From NCBI GenBank assembly GCA_964472715.1, contig CAYYMT010000082.1, forward strand, positions 1 through 17,079: a stretch of 17,079 nt of DNA. Reading direction: 5' to 3'. This document shows, piece after piece, positions 9,929-16,811 of the stretch; position 1 is the stretch's first letter; each line of letters opens with the position of its first letter. Below the pieces are notes generated by a model that was not told the origin of the DNA, made no database searches, and saw only the letters and a program-made list of their open reading frames with translations. Made by a program: the position numbers and the translations under genes. The DNA comes from JAFGTP01 sp964472715 (lineage in GTDB: Bacteria > Fidelibacterota > UBA2242 > JAFGTP01).

Positions 9929-11500
9929 TTAAAAACTATAGGTGATATTCGTTCTCAAAAATGGTCCGGGTACACTGATCAGCCCAAGATCACATTTAAT
10001 ATTGTCACTTATACTGAAGCGTAGGTTGGTAGAGAAGGAACCTCCAATTACCGTCCCCTCTTTATTCCCCATTGGTTCACCGTCACTATCTGTTAGTCCT
10101 TCAAACAAAAGATCACCAAGGATTATCTGTCCGCCCATGGAAAAAATACCGAATCCCATTCCAAATTTTAATGTATGATTAGGTTTATGGATTATTTTGT
10201 AATCTTTATGGGTCGTGTCTGCAAAAGACACAAATTCATTGCCTGCTTTTTCCTGGCCGTCCTCAAAAACATCGCACTTGTAGTGAAGTGAAAACTCACC
10301 AATATTTTTTTCATAAGCGAATATTCCGGTGAACCAATTTTTCTGATATCCAACTGATAATCCCACTTTTCCCGGGTACTCAAAGGTTAAATAATTACTT
10401 TCATAAACTGTTTTATTCGTATAGGTGATTTGTGATGGCTTCAATTGATTTAAATCAAACATCTCTTCTCCGGCGGCTTCATCATAATCGAGGTTTAATG
10501 CTCCCAGGTCATGTTGGATGATTTCCAGATCGCCGTCCATTTTCATTCGACCATTGCCAATAAATGTAAGATCGAAATAATAATTTTCCACAGGATGGTA
10601 ACTAACTCCTAATTTAGGACGTACCATTTTTTTTGAAAAACCACTTTCAATATTAATGTTCATTGAATTGCGGTAATCTGCTGACGGATCATTAAACGCG
10701 GCGGTAATATCAGCGGAACCACCAGTTTGTCGAATTATGCCGTCAATCAGGGTTTCTTCGCTAATATCTATATCCGCAGCAAGTACATTGATTCCAATAC
10801 CAACACTATATCGGTCGTCTAAAAACCCTTTACCCCAAACAAAATCGGCAGTATGATATTTCATTCTCATATTGATCAATGCTTCCACAGCCAGTGGCAC
10901 AATCGTCTTTTCTTCGTGACTATCGCCACCTTCGTCAACAATACTGATATCAGAAGCCTGAAAAGAAAGGCCATTGATCACGCCATTTATATTTAAGTCA
11001 AACAAACTGTTATAACTCATTCCCAGATTGCCATATTGCTTTAAATTCCAGATCACTGATAAACTATTTATTTTTGCAGGCTGCCCGGTTATCATTTCCA
11101 CACCCGGATATACCGGTTGTAAATCTGCTGATTTCATATCGGCAATAGCGTCATCGACTGTCGTGTTGATCTTATCCTGAAAACCACCATAAAGATTTCC
11201 AATATTCATCATGACCGGCGGCAAAAATTCTATTTCAAAATAATTATCTTTAAGATAGCCAATTGAGGCGGGATTATTTCCAATCATTGCCGGTGATGCC
11301 AGCATGGAACTCGGACTGTTCCCATAAGAGGCGATTCTGGCATTTGTGCCGGTTAAAAGATTCGTGTTTAACCGAACATTGAAATAATGATTTCCCCCGA
11401 TAAAGGATGTTATTTCATTTTCAGCAAAACTCATCGAGCATAGTAATATTAAGATGAGAAATACTTTTTTGCTCATAAAATTGAAAGTAAGAGATGCCAT
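9929..11500 (-). CDS. Outer-membrane beta-barrel protein, first gene of the giant-protein operon
   Basis: A 523-residue protein with a signal peptide (hydrophobic VFLILILLCSMSFA, cleavage likely after residue 26) and long stretches of alternating polar/aromatic strands. It ends in NITYSF, a terminal phenylalanine typical of outer-membrane barrels inserted by BamA. Near the mature N-terminus NARIASYGNSPSSMLASPAM followed by NNPAS loosely recalls the PorV/FadL-like signature of the last gene in this operon, but it is much weaker, so I call only a barrel. ATG at 11500 is chosen because AGGAG stands five bases upstream; the internal ATG at 11476 has no ribosome-binding site. It lies 29 bp before the giant-protein gene and is probably co-transcribed with it. 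A role as secretion or anchoring partner of the giant is inferred from position. Confidence 0.85.
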   Translation of the reverse strand: MASLTFNFMSKKVFLILILLCSMSFAENEITSFIGGNHYFNVRLNTNLLTGTNARIASYGNSPSSMLASPAMIGNNPASIGYLKDNYFEIEFLPPVMMNIGNLYGGFQDKINTTVDDAIADMKSADLQPVYPGVEMITGQPAKINSLSVIWNLKQYGNLGMSYNSLFDLNINGVINGLSFQASDISIVDEGGDSHEEKTIVPLAVEALINMRMKYHTADFVWGKGFLDDRYSVGIGINVLAADIDISEETLIDGIIRQTGGSADITAAFNDPSADYRNSMNINIESGFSKKMVRPKLGVSYHPVENYYFDLTFIGNGRMKMDGDLEIIQHDLGALNLDYDEAAGEEMFDLNQLKPSQITYTNKTVYESNYLTFEYPGKVGLSVGYQKNWFTGIFAYEKNIGEFSLHYKCDVFEDGQEKAGNEFVSFADTTHKDYKIIHKPNHTLKFGMGFGIFSMGGQIILGDLLFEGLTDSDGEPMGNKEGTVIGGSFSTNLRFSISDNIKCDLGLISVPGPFLRTNITYSF

Positions 11501-11917
11501 ATGTGCTCCTAATTTTATAAAGATAATACTAGTTTAAATAAAAATTATTTTAAAGCAAAAATTTATTTTTATTTTTTTCAAAATAATACTTTACAGATAT
11601 CTTAATGATCTATATTTTCAGGCAATATTTCACTTCTGAAGTACATCCTTGTGGCCTGAAATATTTATCGCAACTTGTTCCGTTTTTTTGCTTTAGAGGA
11701 TAATTCTCGTCATAAATGGGAAGGATTGTAACAATATCAGAAAAAACCAGGAAAATTATCATCTACAAGAGGAGGGCCATACCTGATGAGTGACTATTTA
11801 TCCTACCCTCAATATTCGACTCTATTGGTTGCAAATTTCGTATAGTAATCTGAACGCAGCCTGCAATTATTTCCGAAAAATCATATAAATTATTATAATA
11901 TCCGCCCGACCTATATT
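11501..11917. other. Non-coding region upstream of the giant-protein operon
   Basis: About 417 bp between the cupin stop and the outer-membrane protein start. By hand count 11521-11580 has 6 G/C in 60 bases (10%), so the leader of the giant operon is extremely AT-rich. It should hold the promoter, but -10/-35 matches there are no better than chance. The middle part carries an imperfect inverted repeat (616-623 with 654-661 in 11600s numbering, that is 11616-11623 and 11654-11661, extended by three pairs past a bulge) and, on the minus strand, a 50-codon open frame (11610-11762). On the plus strand AGGAGG at 11770-11775 precedes a 19-codon frame (11786-11845). No clear terminator follows the cupin gene. 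Confidence 0.6.
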
Positions 11918-12277
11918 TTATTCATCCCGATGTACGGTATGAGGAGAAAAAGCCGGAATACAAACCGAAATATACTCGGCTCCTTCAGAATGAGGTGTAC
12001 TGTATCTGATCCATTCATTTTTACGGGCAATAAACATTTCACCGGCTTTGATCTCGTAATTTTCATTTTTTGTCTCGATTTTGATAGCACCTTTGAGTAC
12101 ATAGGTATATTCTTCGAATTCCGGTGTCTGTCCGGGTTCTGACCACCCAGCTACAGCCTTCATTTTTGCTATACTGATGTTTGCTGAGTTTGTATTTATC
12201 TTACCTATAAATTCCTCAATGATTTTATCATCACCATCGGGAGTCATTATTCGAGTGGGTTTCTTAATAATTTTCAT
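11918..12277 (-). CDS. Cupin-fold protein without the metal-binding histidines
   Basis: A 119-residue single-domain cupin. The core reads PGQTPEFEEYTYVLKG (48-63), which aligns with cupin motif 1 (E56 and G63 in register), then KAGEMFIARKNEWIRYSTP (77-95) for motif 2, and it ends with PAFSPHTVHRDE. The usual three histidines of the two cupin motifs are absent, while E56 remains. I recall a family of about 120-residue cupins with this PGQTPEF...PAFSP.TVHRD pattern, so the loss is probably a family trait and not decay. Such a protein may bind a small ligand or act as a non-metal sensor; the substrate is unknown. Its ATG overlaps the ankyrin gene stop (ATGA, 12274-12277), and GGAAGG upstream serves as ribosome-binding site, so translation is likely coupled. 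Confidence 0.85.
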   Translation of the reverse strand: MKIIKKPTRIMTPDGDDKIIEEFIGKINTNSANISIAKMKAVAGWSEPGQTPEFEEYTYVLKGAIKIETKNENYEIKAGEMFIARKNEWIRYSTPHSEGAEYISVCIPAFSPHTVHRDE

Positions 12278-12999
12278 AAATATTTTCCTTCCAGCCCATT
12301 ATGTTTTTTCAGGACATTGGCAGCATTCAGATGATAGTTTTGATTTGCCAAATCCAATGCTGTTAATCCATCATCATTTTTTCCATTTGGATCAGCACCA
12401 TTTTGCAACAAAATTTCAAGTGCTTCAAGTTGCCCGTTGTCCAGTGTATTTATTGCATATTCCCATTTGGGTTCTATTTCACAAATTCCGGCAACCGGAC
12501 TATTTCCCCATTGGTCAGTTGTATTTATATCCGCACCTGCTCTGATTAACATTGCCAGACATTCCGGCTGTCCCTGCCAGGCAGCAATATACAGGGCTGT
12601 CATGCCAAATTCATTTCTTAATTCCAGATTTGCACCGTTTTCAACCAATATTTTTAAAGCAGCGACACTTCCCTGGACAGCAGCGGTCATCAAAGAAGTT
12701 TCCTCCAGGTAATCACCGACATAATTGACATCTGCTTCTTCATGAATGGCCTCCTGAACCATTGACGCAATATTTCCGCAGGATGCAGTCATTAATTTCT
12801 CATTGACATCGATAAAAGTCGCACCGTTGTTAAGAAGAATCTTCGCGCTATCAATTCTTCCAATTTCACAGACTAATCCCAGAATACTTTTCCCGTGTTC
12901 ACATCGCTGATTCAAATCGGCACCCTGTTCTATTAATTCTACAAGTTCATCAACCTTACCAAATTTAGCAACACGGATCAGATCCTTTATATCCCGCAT
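12274..12999 (-). CDS. Ankyrin-repeat protein
   Basis: A 241-residue protein made almost entirely of about six or seven ankyrin repeats, which form a helix-hairpin solenoid used for protein binding. Clear repeats cover residues about 99-131, 132-164 and 210-236, with typical TALYIAAWQGQPECLAMLI and TALDLANQN segments and the AGADINTTDQWGNSP-type turn. Repeats at about 4-35 and 36-66 are also good; 67-95 is degenerate, and one near 165-207 holds an insertion (EPKWEYAINTLDNGQ). There is no signal peptide or membrane segment, so it is likely cytoplasmic. ATG at 12999 has AGG about nine bases upstream. It starts 12 bp after the PhoH-family gene and overlaps the cupin gene by four bases, so the three form an operon. 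The binding partner is unknown. Confidence 0.92.
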   Translation of the reverse strand: MRDIKDLIRVAKFGKVDELVELIEQGADLNQRCEHGKSILGLVCEIGRIDSAKILLNNGATFIDVNEKLMTASCGNIASMVQEAIHEEADVNYVGDYLEETSLMTAAVQGSVAALKILVENGANLELRNEFGMTALYIAAWQGQPECLAMLIRAGADINTTDQWGNSPVAGICEIEPKWEYAINTLDNGQLEALEILLQNGADPNGKNDDGLTALDLANQNYHLNAANVLKKHNGLEGKYL

Positions 13000-13011
13000 A
13001 ATTCAGACCTT

Positions 13012-14343
13012 TTATAACAGATCACTGGCTAATTCCGCCAATTCAGACCGTTCACCTTTTTCGAGATTGATGTGGGCGTAAAGTTTCTGTCCTTTCATCT
13101 TATCAATCAAATATACCAGGCCATTGGAATGAGTATCGAGATAAGGATGATCAATTTGAAAAATATCTCCGGTGAAAATCAATTTCGTATCCTCGCCGGC
13201 GCGGGTAATGATGGTTTTGATTTCCAGTGGCGTCAGGTTCTGCGCCTCATCAACAATGAAAAATATTTTCACAAGACTGCGGCCACGAATATAGGAAAGG
13301 GGGGAAATTTTTAATTTTTCTTTCTCCAGCAGATCATCGATCAATTTTGCCCGTTTGTCATTATCCGGAAATTGATTTTTAATGACGCCGAGATTATCAT
13401 AGAGTGGTTGCATATAGGGCCGGATTTTTGACTCCACATCACCGGGCAAAAAACCAATATCCTTATTGCTCAGGGGAACAATCGGCCGGGCCATGAAAAT
13501 CTGGCGGAAATTTCGCCGGCATTCAATCGCCGACGCCAGGGCCAGCAATGTTTTACCGGTTCCCGCCTTACCGGTTAGCGTGATCAGTTTTATATTTGAA
13601 TTCAACAACACATTCAGCGCAAAAGTCTGTTCTGCATTACGGGGTGTAATGCCATATCCCATCAATTTTTCCACATGGTTCACCCGCATCTGCTCGGCAT
13701 CATAAATAGCCAGTGCCGATTTACGATTATTCCGAATAATAATTGCTTCATTAGGGATCAAGTCCGGTTCAACCTCCAATTGATCTTTATCAAAATAGTA
13801 GGGCGGTTTATACATCTGGTCGATCAGGTGGGAATTAACATTTTCCAGCAACCGAAACCCTTTATATAATTCGGTAATATCAGTAACATGGTCGGTGGTG
13901 TAATCTTCGGCAGTTAATCCAAGGGCCTTGGCTTTCATGCGTAAGTTAACATCCTTGGTCACAAGAATTATATCATCGTCGCGCCTTTCTTCCGCCAGGG
14001 TGTATGCGATATTCAATATATGATGATCGGTTTTTTGATCGGAAAAATTTTGTTTGATATCCTGGTGAAATTTCTTTTCCAGTTTAATGGTAATTTTTCC
14101 AAGCCCTTCATCTATCTGGAGCCCTCCTTTAAATATTTTCTTGTCAAAAATAATATCCAGGGTGCGAACAAATTCACGGGCATGAAAATTGATGGTCTCA
14201 TTACCGGCTTTGAATTTGTCCAGTTCTTCCAGTACCATAATAGGAATAACGACATCATGTTCATCAAATTGATAAATACAGGAACTGTCATGAAGGATTA
14301 CATTGGTATCCAGGACAAAAGTTTTTTTTCTTTTTTCTTTCAT
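13012..14343 (-). CDS. PIN-PhoH family NTPase/ribonuclease (YlaK-like)
   Basis: A cytoplasmic two-domain protein: an N-terminal PIN nuclease domain and a C-terminal PhoH-type P-loop NTPase, the arrangement of B. subtilis YlaK and mycobacterial PhoH2. PhoH2 has been described as an RNA helicase/ribonuclease. Counting from the ATG start, the PIN acidic residues are D12 (FVLDTNVILHD), E39 (VLEELDKF), D106 (KTDHHI) and D131 (VTKDVN). Walker A is GKAGTGKT (258-265), followed by ARPIVPLSNKDIGFLPGD; Walker B is FFIVDEAQN (361-369), then FTGDIFQID (389-397). Length (443) is normal. ATG at 14343 is chosen because GAGG stands just upstream; an in-frame GTG at 14376 would add 11 residues but has a poorer site. 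First gene of an operon with ankyrin and cupin genes, divergent from the flavoprotein gene. Confidence 0.97.
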   Translation of the reverse strand: MKEKRKKTFVLDTNVILHDSSCIYQFDEHDVVIPIMVLEELDKFKAGNETINFHAREFVRTLDIIFDKKIFKGGLQIDEGLGKITIKLEKKFHQDIKQNFSDQKTDHHILNIAYTLAEERRDDDIILVTKDVNLRMKAKALGLTAEDYTTDHVTDITELYKGFRLLENVNSHLIDQMYKPPYYFDKDQLEVEPDLIPNEAIIIRNNRKSALAIYDAEQMRVNHVEKLMGYGITPRNAEQTFALNVLLNSNIKLITLTGKAGTGKTLLALASAIECRRNFRQIFMARPIVPLSNKDIGFLPGDVESKIRPYMQPLYDNLGVIKNQFPDNDKRAKLIDDLLEKEKLKISPLSYIRGRSLVKIFFIVDEAQNLTPLEIKTIITRAGEDTKLIFTGDIFQIDHPYLDTHSNGLVYLIDKMKGQKLYAHINLEKGERSELAELASDLL

Positions 14344-14412
14344 ACTACCTCGGTGGATATTTAATTTGGTTGTCACTTAACCTTAAAGTAATTAAGAAAA
14401 GAAAAGCAATCA

Positions 14413-15591
14413 ATGATAAACTTCGGGAAAAAATTTGATGTCATCATAATCGGCGCCGGCGCTTCCGGTTTAATGTGTGGTATATCAGCCGGTAAACGGG
14501 GAAAGCGTGTCTTACTGCTGGATCACAATAAAAGGCCGGCAAAGAAAATATTAATCTCCGGAGGCGGCAAATGTAATTTCACGAATTACAATTTGTCACC
14601 TGAAAACTATATTTGTTCAAATCCTCATTTTGTAAAATCAGCCCTGGCAAGATTCACACAATGGGATTTTTTAGAGATGATATCAAATCACAATATCCAG
14701 GTTGAAGAGCGAGAGCAGGGACAATTGTTTTGTAAAAAAGGTGCTGATGAAATTCTCAACATGTTGCTGGCGGAAACGAAAAAGGCTCAGGTCAAAATTA
14801 TTAATAATTGCCACATAGACAGGACTTATAAATCCGGCAAATTCATTGTTCAGACAACAGGCGGAGAATTTCAATCAGAATCACTGGTAATCGCCACCGG
14901 CGGGATTACCTGGCCGGCTGCCGGGGCCACGGATTTAGGATACCGGATTGGCCGGAAATTTGGTCACGGAATTGTGCCGGTAGCATCAGGACTCGTTCCC
15001 TTACGCTTTTCAAAAAAACAAAGAATAAATTGGTCAGATTTGGCAGGGATTTCACTGCCTGTACACATCCAATGCGGCGATATTTCCTTTACAGATGAAT
15101 TGCTCTTCACTCATACCGGCATCAGTGGGCCGGCTGTTTTGCAAATCTCCAATTATTGGCAAGAGCACGATACACTGATCATTGATTTTCTGCCGGCGAA
15201 AAATAGTACCGATATATTAACCACCGCTCAAACTAAATTGAATCTAAAAAATTATCTCAAAGGATTATTGCCGGAGCGATTGATCAAAAATATTATTGCT
15301 GAAAGTTATCTGAATAAGCCTGTTAACCAGCTGAATGCACAGGAAATTCAGGCCGTGGCACAGCAGATCCACAACTATACAATCAGACCAGCGAGTAAGG
15401 AAACACTCAAACGAGCCGAAGTAACATTAGGCGGCATTGACACGAGAGAACTCTCTTCAAAAACCTTTGAGTCAAATCTTGTGAGCGGATTATTTTTTAT
15501 CGGTGAAGTTTTGGATGTAACCGGTTGGCTGGGTGGCTATAATTTACAATGGGCGTGGTCATCAGGATATTGCGCGGGATTATATGTTTAA
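14413..15591 (+). CDS. NAD(P)/FAD-dependent oxidoreductase, BaiN/HI0933 (YhiN) family
   Basis: A 392-residue flavoprotein. The N-terminal Rossmann motif GAGASG (14-19) binds FAD, with D37 (VLLLDHN) at the end of the second strand. The family signature GGGKCNFTN is at 50-58. The central ATGGITWPAAGATDLGYRIG (161-180) and FTHTGISGPAVLQIS (232-246) are typical, and the C-terminal FFIGEVLDVTGWLGGYNLQW (361-380) with WAWSSG closes the second FAD contact. Length is normal for the family. Members include BaiN-type enzymes of bile-acid metabolism, but most have no known substrate, so no specific reaction is claimed. ATG at 14413 follows only a weak purine-rich site (AAGAAAAGAAAAG). It is transcribed alone, divergent from the PhoH gene across about 69 bp, and ends convergent with thioredoxin. 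Confidence 0.96.
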   Translation: MINFGKKFDVIIIGAGASGLMCGISAGKRGKRVLLLDHNKRPAKKILISGGGKCNFTNYNLSPENYICSNPHFVKSALARFTQWDFLEMISNHNIQVEEREQGQLFCKKGADEILNMLLAETKKAQVKIINNCHIDRTYKSGKFIVQTTGGEFQSESLVIATGGITWPAAGATDLGYRIGRKFGHGIVPVASGLVPLRFSKKQRINWSDLAGISLPVHIQCGDISFTDELLFTHTGISGPAVLQISNYWQEHDTLIIDFLPAKNSTDILTTAQTKLNLKNYLKGLLPERLIKNIIAESYLNKPVNQLNAQEIQAVAQQIHNYTIRPASKETLKRAEVTLGGIDTRELSSKTFESNLVSGLFFIGEVLDVTGWLGGYNLQWAWSSGYCAGLYV

Positions 15592-15660
15592 TAAAAAACT
15601 TTTCTAATTGTATAAATTTTAACCTCATAAGGTTCATATTAGAAGATAATTGTACTGATT

Positions 15661-15830
15661 TTTATACCGGAAGAATGAATGAAGCGAGTTTATAAAATTT
15701 ACGTGTTAGGCAAAGTCCCGAAACTTCGGGACGAAGATTGAGCCTGGAAATTTGAATTTTAGGTGATTTTTATACAAGCCTTGATTTTTTTGTTACTTTT
15801 TTCATCAAGGAAAAAAGTAAAGTAATCGCA
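15661..15830. repeat. Putative interspersed intergenic repeat with two hairpins
   Basis: Seen: GTCCCGA/TCGGGAC stem (15715-15721 with 15726-15732) and TTACTTTTTTC/GAAAAAAGTAA stem (15793-15803 with 15810-15820). One plus frame across the second half reads FYTSLDFFVTFFIKEKSK without a start codon. I recall very similar spurious readings between genes in many Bacteroidetes/FCB genomes, which suggests a dispersed non-coding repeat rather than a gene remnant. There is only one copy in this window, so the repeat nature is an inference from memory. Confidence 0.45.
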
Positions 15831-15903
15831 GTAGATCAATTAACATGATAACTTTCAGATAATAAATCGATTACAAGTAAAACAAATAAACTTTTGTAAT
15901 AAG

Positions 15904-15929
15904 AAGAGAGAGGTGATCACCTCTCTCTT
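15904..15929. terminator. Palindromic bidirectional terminator
   Basis: A perfect 26-nt palindrome, arms 15904-15916 and 15917-15929, centred on GGTGATCACC. As RNA it folds into a long stem with a GATC-sized loop. On plus it is followed by TTTTATAAGATTTT, and on minus by TTCTTATTAC. It lies 20 bp beyond the thioredoxin stop (15949) and serves that gene well; it can also end transcripts from the flavoprotein gene on the other strand. Confidence 0.8.
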
Positions 15930-15948
15930 TTATAAGATTTTATTAGTG

Positions 15949-16263
15949 TTATAATACTTTTTCCAGTGCTTTAACCAGTTTTTTCTTAGGCTGAAGTCCA
16001 ACTGCCTGGTTTTTGACTTCTCCATCTTTGATAAAAAGAATGGTGGGAATACTCAATACGCCATATTTGGCGGCAATCGCCTGATCATTTTCAATGTTCA
16101 GTTTACCAAACGTTACTTTCCCTTCATAATCCTTTTCCAGGTCTTCCAGGATCGGGCCTAATTTCAAACAAGGCTGGCACCAGGTGGCCCAAAAATCGAC
16201 AACCACTGGAATATCTGACTGCAATACTTCCTGTTCAAAATTTTGTTCTGTGAATTCTTTCAT
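15949..16263 (-). CDS. trxA: Thioredoxin with CQPC active site
   Basis: A 104-residue cytoplasmic thioredoxin, a dithiol reductant for proteins such as ribonucleotide reductase and peroxiredoxins. Seen: VVVDFWATWCQPC (20-32) with the two redox cysteines C29 and C32, the buried D23, the cis-proline P73 in SIPT, and FIKDGEV before the last strand. Length is standard. The active site is CQPC instead of the common CGPC; changes between the cysteines are known to alter redox potential in this family. ATG at 16263 follows GGAGG about eight bases upstream. It is 25 bp downstream of the DUF2283 gene, so it may be co-transcribed with that pair, and it ends at a strong palindromic terminator. Confidence 0.96.
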   Translation of the reverse strand: MKEFTEQNFEQEVLQSDIPVVVDFWATWCQPCLKLGPILEDLEKDYEGKVTFGKLNIENDQAIAAKYGVLSIPTILFIKDGEVKNQAVGLQPKKKLVKALEKVL

Positions 16264-16288
16264 TTATTTTCCTCCGGTTTTATGCTAT

Positions 16289-16507
16289 TTAAGCTGATAA
16301 CACCTCAGTTTTGAATGGCATGTGTTCCAACTTTAATTCGTTCAAATCTAATTTTTTTTGAGCCTGATCAATGTCTATGCCAACAATATTTCCATCTTCA
16401 TCATAATCAATGACTACGCCTTCGGCAACTTCTTTTGATTCAATACTTGTTTTTTCCGATAAATCAATATAAAGAGAATCCGTGTCTGGAAAATATTCAA
16501 TTTTCAT
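16289..16507 (-). CDS. DUF2283 family small protein
   Basis: A 72-residue protein of the DUF2283 family (PF10049): MKIEYFPDTDSLYIDLSEK at the N-terminus, then VAEGVVIDYDEDGNIVGIDI and an ending with a QKKLDLNEL-type helix. The family has a small beta-rich fold of unknown function. ATG at 16507 is chosen because AGGAG lies eight bases upstream and the family begins at this point; an in-frame ATG at 16534 would add nine residues that do not fit the family. Its start overlaps the end of the upstream small gene by 11 bases, so the ribosome-binding site lies inside that gene and expression is probably coupled. DUF2283 genes often occur with a small DUF4258-like partner, an arrangement that recalls toxin-antitoxin modules without proof of that function. 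Confidence 0.93.
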   Translation of the reverse strand: MKIEYFPDTDSLYIDLSEKTSIESKEVAEGVVIDYDEDGNIVGIDIDQAQKKLDLNELKLEHMPFKTEVLSA

Positions 16508-16748
16508 TTTTAAAACTCCTGTCAGGAAATGCATTGTGAATTGTTTTCTGGTCTTTTAAAGTGATTACCCGAAAAACTCTGTTATCAAATTCAGGAACTA
16601 ATCCCCAAAAACGATATCGCTCCTTGTCCTCCTGAATTTCCATCTTTATTGGGTTCTCAACAATTTTTATACACCACTCTTTTTTCAAATATGGACGTTT
16701 TAGCAGCACTTTTAATTCAAAATATTTTGTAAACCCATATTTCTTCAT
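16497..16748 (-). CDS. Small DUF4258-like protein, partner of DUF2283
   Basis: An 83-residue basic protein. The core has KRPYLKKEWCIKIVENP (18-34), then RYRFWGLVPEF and FRVITLKDQKTIHNAFPDRS near the C-terminus. This recalls the compact DUF4258/BrnT-like set of small proteins commonly encoded just upstream of DUF2283 genes, some of which have a RelE-like ribonuclease fold. I cannot tell whether this one is active. ATG at 16748 has no good Shine-Dalgarno sequence, which is odd for the first gene of a pair and could mean low expression or an unseen start. It overlaps the DUF2283 gene by 11 bases. The gap to the ABC permease stop upstream is 63 bp with no clear terminator. Confidence 0.75.
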   Translation of the reverse strand: MKKYGFTKYFELKVLLKRPYLKKEWCIKIVENPIKMEIQEDKERYRFWGLVPEFDNRVFRVITLKDQKTIHNAFPDRSFKNEN

Positions 16749-16811
16749 ATTCTCAATATTGTTAAAACAACTAACTCCATAAAAGTTACAGTCTTTCCCT
16801 TACTTTCGCAA

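Larger units (their letters stand above)
15592..15948. other. Non-coding region with several hairpins between convergent genes
   Basis: About 357 bp without a supported gene. It holds a 7-bp stem with a 4-nt loop (15715-15732), a perfect 11-bp stem with a 6-nt loop (15793-15820), a weak ATTACAA/TTGTAAT pair (about 15870-15900) and the palindromic terminator described separately. The part 15661-15830 resembles an interspersed intergenic sequence (see its own entry). Such length is unusual for a simple convergent junction, which would need only a terminator. Confidence 0.6.

Noticed and set aside
11545..11580. Possible -35/-10 pair for the giant operon
   Set aside because: The region is 90% A+T, so weak matches to promoter boxes appear by chance; none stands out.
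11786..11845. 19-codon plus-strand frame after AGGAGG
   Set aside because: The ribosome-binding site is good in sequence but about ten bases away, and the peptide is very short with no other support.
12177..12545. 122-codon plus-strand frame opposite the cupin and ankyrin genes
   Set aside because: The minus-strand genes have clear family motifs, ribosome-binding sites and an ATGA overlap; this frame has none.
14020..14364. 114-codon plus-strand frame opposite the PIN domain
   Set aside because: The PIN-PhoH protein on the other strand is unambiguous; this is a shadow frame.
16753..16786. Eleven-codon frame ending in an ATGA overlap with the DUF4258-like gene
   Set aside because: It might be a leader peptide, but it lacks a ribosome-binding site and is too short to tell from chance.
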